From: Dermatophilaceae bacterium
GTDB lineage: Bacteria > Actinomycetota > Actinomycetes > Actinomycetales > Dermatophilaceae
NCBI GenBank assembly: GCA_014377705.1
Contig: JACMPC010000009.1
Span: forward strand, 1 to 36,474
DNA length: 36,474 bases
Direction of reading: 5' to 3'
A program made the translations under genes and the position numbers. Shown in pieces: positions 32,946-36,474 of this stretch (the first letter of the stretch is position 1; every line of letters starts with the position of its first letter). The notes under the pieces are model-generated. The model ran no database searches, was not told the origin of the DNA, and saw only the letters and a list, made by a program, of their open reading frames with translations.

Positions 32946-33787
32946 TGCTGTATGCCGCACTGCTCGTGCTGGTCGTTCTGCTCGGACTCACCGTCGTCAA
33001 TACCAAGGTGCTGCGGGAGTATGAGCGGGGAGTCCTCTTCCGGCTTGGGCGGCTGAAACCTCTCGCCGGGCCGGGCCTGGTGTTCCTGATTCCTTTTGTT
33101 GACAGGCTAGTTCGCGTCGACCTGCGGACGGTCACGCTGACCATCCCGCCGCAGGAGGTCATCACCCGGGACAACGTGCCGGCGCGGGTCAACGCCGTCG
33201 CCTACTTCAAGGTCACCGATCCCGCCCGGGCCATCACCGAGGTCGAGGAGTATGCCGTGGCCACCTCGCAGATCGCCCAGACGACGCTGCGGTCTGTGCT
33301 CGGCCACGCCGAGCTGGACGACCTCCTGGCCGAGCGCGACCAGCTCAACGACAGCCTGCGGCGGATCATCGACGAGCAGACCGAGCCCTGGGGCATCAAG
33401 GTCACCACCGTCGAGATCAAGGACGTGGAGATCCCCGAGGCGATGCAGCGCGCGATGGCGCGTCAGGCCGAGGCCGAGCGTGAGCGACGAGCCAAGATCA
33501 TCAACTCCGAGGGTGAGTTCCAGGCGGCCCAGAAGGTCTACGAGGCCGCGGAGATCCTCAGCCGCAACCCGGCCGCCATCCAGCTCCGGTACCTGCAGAC
33601 CCTGCTCGAGCTCGGCGGCGAGAAGTCCACCATCGTCTTCCCGCTGCCGATGGACCTGCTCAAGCCGTTCCAGGGCGCCGGCCAGCACGCAGACGGTGAG
33701 CCTGTCGAGTCCGGTCTCGACCTCTCGGCCCAGGCCGATGCCCTGCGCCAGCTCCTGAACGGTTCCGAGGTCGACGGCCTGCACTGA
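32942..33787 (+). CDS. Stomatin-like (slipin) SPFH-domain membrane protein
   Basis: A 281-residue protein anchored by one N-terminal helix (residues 2-19). The SPFH/PHB domain spans about 25-190: [25 protein letters not shown] and [15 protein letters not shown] charged helical or coiled-coil part ([18 protein letters not shown]) then leads to the C-terminus. Slipins form oligomeric membrane scaffolds, often beside a NfeD partner gene; none is seen here. It ends the norB operon, overlapping the previous stop by 4 bases with GGAGGG before the start. A second ATG follows directly. It might organise or protect the NO reductase; this is inferred from place only. Confidence 0.92.
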   Translation: MMLYAALLVLVVLLGLTVVNTKVLREYERGVLFRLGRLKPLAGPGLVFLIPFVDRLVRVDLRTVTLTIPPQEVITRDNVPARVNAVAYFKVTDPARAITEVEEYAVATSQIAQTTLRSVLGHAELDDLLAERDQLNDSLRRIIDEQTEPWGIKVTTVEIKDVEIPEAMQRAMARQAEAERERRAKIINSEGEFQAAQKVYEAAEILSRNPAAIQLRYLQTLLELGGEKSTIVFPLPMDLLKPFQGAGQHADGEPVESGLDLSAQADALRQLLNGSEVDGLH

Positions 33788-34021
33788 CCTTCTTTCGCGT
33801 TGGTGTATGGCGCCAGATGGTCTTCCTCAGGTCGCCGCTCCACAAGAGTCTCCTGGTAGGCGCCATGCATGTGCTGGTTCGCGGCAGTAATGGCGTCGAC
33901 CTCCGCGCGAGCCGCTTCGTCGGCTGCCGTCTTGGCCGCCGCACGCGCGGATTTGAGGGTTTGGCGCCCCCCCGAAGCTTGAGCGCGAGCGGCCACCGCC
34001 GGTGCTGGTGTAGAAGCTCAC
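33788..34021 (-). pseudogene. Frameshifted and truncated small gene of unknown function
   Basis: GTG 34021 with an AGG site opens a frame reading VSFYTSTGGGRSRSSFGG. At the C7 run 33967-33973 this frame is lost. The protein-like sequence continues in another frame (GRQTLKSARAAAKTAADEAA, then INAANQ-like and YQETLVERRPEED). Removing one C joins both into one sequence. The second frame then reads on into the slipin gene without its own stop, so the 3' end also seems lost. The helical Ala/Arg-rich part resembles small phage-like or actinobacterial hypothetical proteins, but I cannot name a family. Confidence 0.5.
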
Positions 34022-34047
34022 TGGACCTGCGCCACTGGAGATTCTGG

Positions 34048-36171
34048 TCAGGCCGAGCGGGGTGTCTCCTGGAACTCGCGGCAGACGCGACGCACACGCC
34101 ATACCTGGGTGGCGAGGGTGAGCCAGATGGCTGCCACGATCGCGAAGAGGACGATCACCAGCACGTTTCCCGCACCGGCGAGAGCCTTGGGGGGCGCTGG
34201 GGTGTAAGCCGACCGGGCGACCGTGACGTTGACGGTGGTGCTCGAGGTGAGGGGCTTGGCGCCGGGTGCGGAGTAGGTGGCGATGTACTCCTGTGGTCCG
34301 GTTGCGGTGGGGCGGTACTGATGATCAGCGTCACCACCTAGGACCAGCGTGGCGGTCCCGGTCGTGTCGGTGGTGACCGACCCCAGGGAGACGAGTCGGG
34401 CCGGGGTCCCGAACTGGGTGGTGGAGAAGAGGAACGCCACCGGCGCGTCGGCCTGTGCACCCTTCGGGCCGGTGAGGGTCGCGGTGAGCTTCATCAGCCC
34501 CCCCTCCTCGATGCCCTTGAGCGTGATCGCCGGTGCACTTGGTGACCTGCTCGCCGGCGCGCTCTGTGAGGTGTTCTGCGGGGTTGCAGCCTGGGCGGGG
34601 TCAGTCGCGCCCACTGCGAGCATGCTCAGCAGGGCAACCAGCAGCAGGGCGCCGGTGGTGCCAGCGACGCGGTGTGACGGAGCGCGCGCGCCGGTCGGTC
34701 CCGCGTTGTCGTCCCGGGTCAACTGGTGCTCGATGGGCGGGGTCGCGGTCACGGGCTTCTCCAGATCGTTGATCTCTTCGATCTCCTCGATGGAGAGCAG
34801 AGGCACGACCCGGAAGAGCAGCATCAGCAGCAGCGGGATCGCGGCCGTCGCGGCGAGGGTGATCGCGACGGGGACCCAGGTGAACTGGTACCTGCCGAAG
34901 ACGCCGGTCATCACGTCGTAGGTTCCCGGGCCGACAACCATGAGGATCCGCTTGAGCCACATCATCGGCACCACCAGGAGGGCTGCGGTGACCATGCCCT
35001 TCACGGTCCTGGTCCAGGGGAGTGCGACGAGCAGCAGCGGCAGCAGGCCACCGACGACGGCGAACAGCCAGAACCAGGGTGCCAGGCGGCCGACCAGCAG
35101 CTCGGCGAATACGGATGCCGTCCCGTGATCGGCGACGTAGGCGCCGGGCAGGAGGTCGGCAAAGGTCAGGTACACATACGTGGCAGACAGGGTCGCCATG
35201 ATGAATCCCAGGCGGACGAAATGCCGCGGGGTGATGAGTCCTTCGAGGTGGTAGCCGCGGCGGAAGCCTGCGACCACGAGGATGACCAGGGCGACCCCGG
35301 AGTACAGCGCCGCCACCACGAACTGCGGCGCCCAGATGCTCTCGTGCCACCACGGGCGGCTGGTGGTGGCGAAGGCCCAGGCCAGGACCGAGTGCACGGA
35401 CACGGCCAGCGGGATGATCATGATGGACACCAGGCCGAGGGCGCCGGCCAGGACGGCCTTCTGCCGTGGGGCGCCCACCCAGCCTCGGGAGATCGCCGCG
35501 TACAGGCTTGCCCGGCGACGGCCGAGGCGGTCGCAGTGCTGCTGGCCCAGGATGGCCATGTCCGGTACCAGTGGCAGGGAGAAGAAGACGATCGAGGCAG
35601 CGGTGTAGGTCATCACCGCGACGAAGTCCCAGAACACCGGTGCGGAGGTGTTGGGCCGGGTCACCAGCTCCCACAACAGGATCGGGTTGCCGATGTGCGG
35701 GATGATCAGGGCTGCGCCGATGAGCACGGTGACGACGGCTGTGCCCTCGGCCAGGCGGGTCAGCGGTGCGCGCCAGGTCGCTCCGGTCAGCCGCAGGATC
35801 GCCGAGACCACCGCCCCGCCGTAGCTCACGCCGATGAAGGTGACGACGTCGGCGATGTAGATGGACCAGAAGGCGTGGTCGTTGTAGCCAGCCACTCCCA
35901 TCCCACCGCGGAGCTGGACCACCCAGGCGGCGATCCCGCTCAGCACCAGCAGGCTCAGCGCCAGGACAGTCGTCCACCAGAGGCGGCTTGGCCTGCCGAA
36001 GGGGCGTAGTGAGGCCTCGCGCGGATCGGTGGTCAGGTCATCGGTGGACATGGCTCCGGTCGTCATCCCGCCGGTGGTCGCGGGGCCGGTGGCCACAGTG
36101 TCTGTGTTCCCATCGTCTGTGGTGACAACGTCTGTGGTGGCAACGTCGGTGGTGGCAACGTCGGTGCTCAT
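34048..36171 (-). CDS. NrfD-type quinone-interacting membrane subunit fused to an Ig-like domain
   Basis: A 707-residue protein. Residues 1-50 are a Thr/Asp-rich tail made of TTDVA-type repeats. Residues 60-510 form about ten TM helices of the NrfD/PsrC family (DHAFWSIYIADVVTFIGVSYGG, GYHLEGLITPRHF), which exchange electrons with the quinone pool. After a basic linker come an export-like helix, an Ig-like beta domain at about 555-665 (ITLKGIEEGG, TTDTTGTATLVLGGD) and a last TM helix (VLVIVLFAIVAAIW). This C-terminal addition is not part of ordinary NrfD. ATG 36171 overlaps the iron-sulfur gene stop (ATGA). The catalytic subunit, probably a molybdopterin enzyme, should lie beyond the window. 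Confidence 0.85.
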   Translation of the reverse strand: MSTDVATTDVATTDVVTTDDGNTDTVATGPATTGGMTTGAMSTDDLTTDPREASLRPFGRPSRLWWTTVLALSLLVLSGIAAWVVQLRGGMGVAGYNDHAFWSIYIADVVTFIGVSYGGAVVSAILRLTGATWRAPLTRLAEGTAVVTVLIGAALIIPHIGNPILLWELVTRPNTSAPVFWDFVAVMTYTAASIVFFSLPLVPDMAILGQQHCDRLGRRRASLYAAISRGWVGAPRQKAVLAGALGLVSIMIIPLAVSVHSVLAWAFATTSRPWWHESIWAPQFVVAALYSGVALVILVVAGFRRGYHLEGLITPRHFVRLGFIMATLSATYVYLTFADLLPGAYVADHGTASVFAELLVGRLAPWFWLFAVVGGLLPLLLVALPWTRTVKGMVTAALLVVPMMWLKRILMVVGPGTYDVMTGVFGRYQFTWVPVAITLAATAAIPLLLMLLFRVVPLLSIEEIEEINDLEKPVTATPPIEHQLTRDDNAGPTGARAPSHRVAGTTGALLLVALLSMLAVGATDPAQAATPQNTSQSAPASRSPSAPAITLKGIEEGGLMKLTATLTGPKGAQADAPVAFLFSTTQFGTPARLVSLGSVTTDTTGTATLVLGGDADHQYRPTATGPQEYIATYSAPGAKPLTSSTTVNVTVARSAYTPAPPKALAGAGNVLVIVLFAIVAAIWLTLATQVWRVRRVCREFQETPRSA

Positions 36172-36474
36172 CCCTGACCTCCGAGGTTCTGGCCGTGGCC
36201 CAGGATGTAGTAGACGCGGGGGTTGGTCCCGAGCTCCTCCTTGTACCGCACGGCGTCGTTCGCCTTCAGGAACTCCGAGAGGACCACGGTCTTGCCGACC
36301 CCGTTGACGGCGACGTCGGTGACCAGGTCCCCGATGTACAGCACGCCCATCGCGCAGCCCGAGACGCAGGCGGGCAGCTCCCCCTGAGGCAGCCGGTCGG
36401 CGCACAGCACGCACTTGCCGACGGTGCCCTTCTTGGCCACCGGCATCTGCGGCGAGCTGGGCATGGGCATCCGC
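36168..36474 (-). CDS. 4Fe-4S iron-sulfur subunit, C-terminal part (incomplete)
   Basis: The last 100 or so codons of a DmsB/NrfC-type electron-transfer subunit; the gene runs off the right end of the window. A Cys cluster pattern KCVLCADRLPQGELPACVSGC gives four cysteines of a ferredoxin-like cluster, and then a GVLYIGD segment and a tail FLKANDAVRYKEELGTNP follow. Proteins of this type pass electrons between an NrfD-type membrane subunit and a molybdenum catalytic subunit. The stop overlaps the start of the NrfD gene by 4 bases. The frame has an internal ATG at 36470, but the start is most likely outside. Confidence 0.85.
   Translation of the reverse strand, partial: RMPMPSSPQMPVAKKGTVGKCVLCADRLPQGELPACVSGCAMGVLYIGDLVTDVAVNGVGKTVVLSEFLKANDAVRYKEELGTNPRVYYILGHGQNLGGQG

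Noticed and set aside
36100-36171. Repeat (GTCGGTGGTGGCAAC-like) as a regulatory array
   Set aside because: It lies in frame in the NrfD N-terminus and simply encodes TTDVA units.

Overview
The window is GC-rich (about 70 % by eye), with tight gene packing, many GTG starts, many 4-base ATGA/GTGA overlaps, a SAM-IV-type riboswitch and a DUF222-HNH gene relic behind an actinobacterial SOS box. This points to an actinobacterium, plausibly of the order Micrococcales (Intrasporangiaceae-like). The family is an inference; the phylum is well supported. No rRNA, tRNA, CRISPR array or intact insertion sequence was seen.

Layout. 1-2750: a drug-efflux patch with a DHA2-type MFS pump (+), convergent to an SMR pump plus TetR repressor operon (-) that carries a perfect 10+10 bp operator on its promoter. 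2744-5636: a nitrogen-oxide stress patch, comprising a degraded membrane gene related to the membrane half of the NirK fusion found later, a Cys-rich HTH regulator, and a divergent hemerythrin-DUF2249 protein. 5708-6807: a CmtR-like metal sensor coupled to a CDF efflux pump, followed by a broken DUF2249 fragment. 7092-9406: a secreted protein and a CorC/HlyC (CNNM-like) membrane protein. 9626-14306: a translationally coupled trio (class V aminotransferase-like, MMPL, DUF445). 14329-16364: a GntR regulator and a SAM-IV riboswitch controlling metY. 16718-17382: a DUF222-HNH pseudogene. 17555-21568: hrpA. 21573-24006: MaoC hydratase, L,D-transpeptidase and an SGNH lipoprotein. 24167-33787: the respiratory core (below). 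33788-34021: a frameshifted small gene. 34048-36474: an NrfD-like membrane subunit and the end of its iron-sulfur partner, running off the window.

How the genes work together. The core looks like a short nitrite to NO to N2O pathway: an 892-residue fusion of a polytopic membrane domain, a cupredoxin and a copper nitrite reductase (24607-27285), flanked by an NnrS-like membrane protein and a CopD-like protein. A divergent radical SAM/SPASM protein follows, and then a quinol-dependent NO reductase operon with a four-cysteine membrane protein and a stomatin-like protein. About 20 kb away lie the hemerythrin and the Cys-rich regulator. Three promoter regions, in front of regulator/hemerythrin, NnrS-like/radical SAM and norB, share an AT-rich inverted repeat built on GTAAAAA/GTGAAAA half-sites. 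Two of the three have an identical 10-nt gap. I infer one regulon, possibly controlled by the Cys-rich regulator; this is the most interesting signal here.

Several genes carry one-base lesions in G/C homopolymers (around 3010, 3880 and 33967). These may be real decay or sequence errors, and raw reads should decide.
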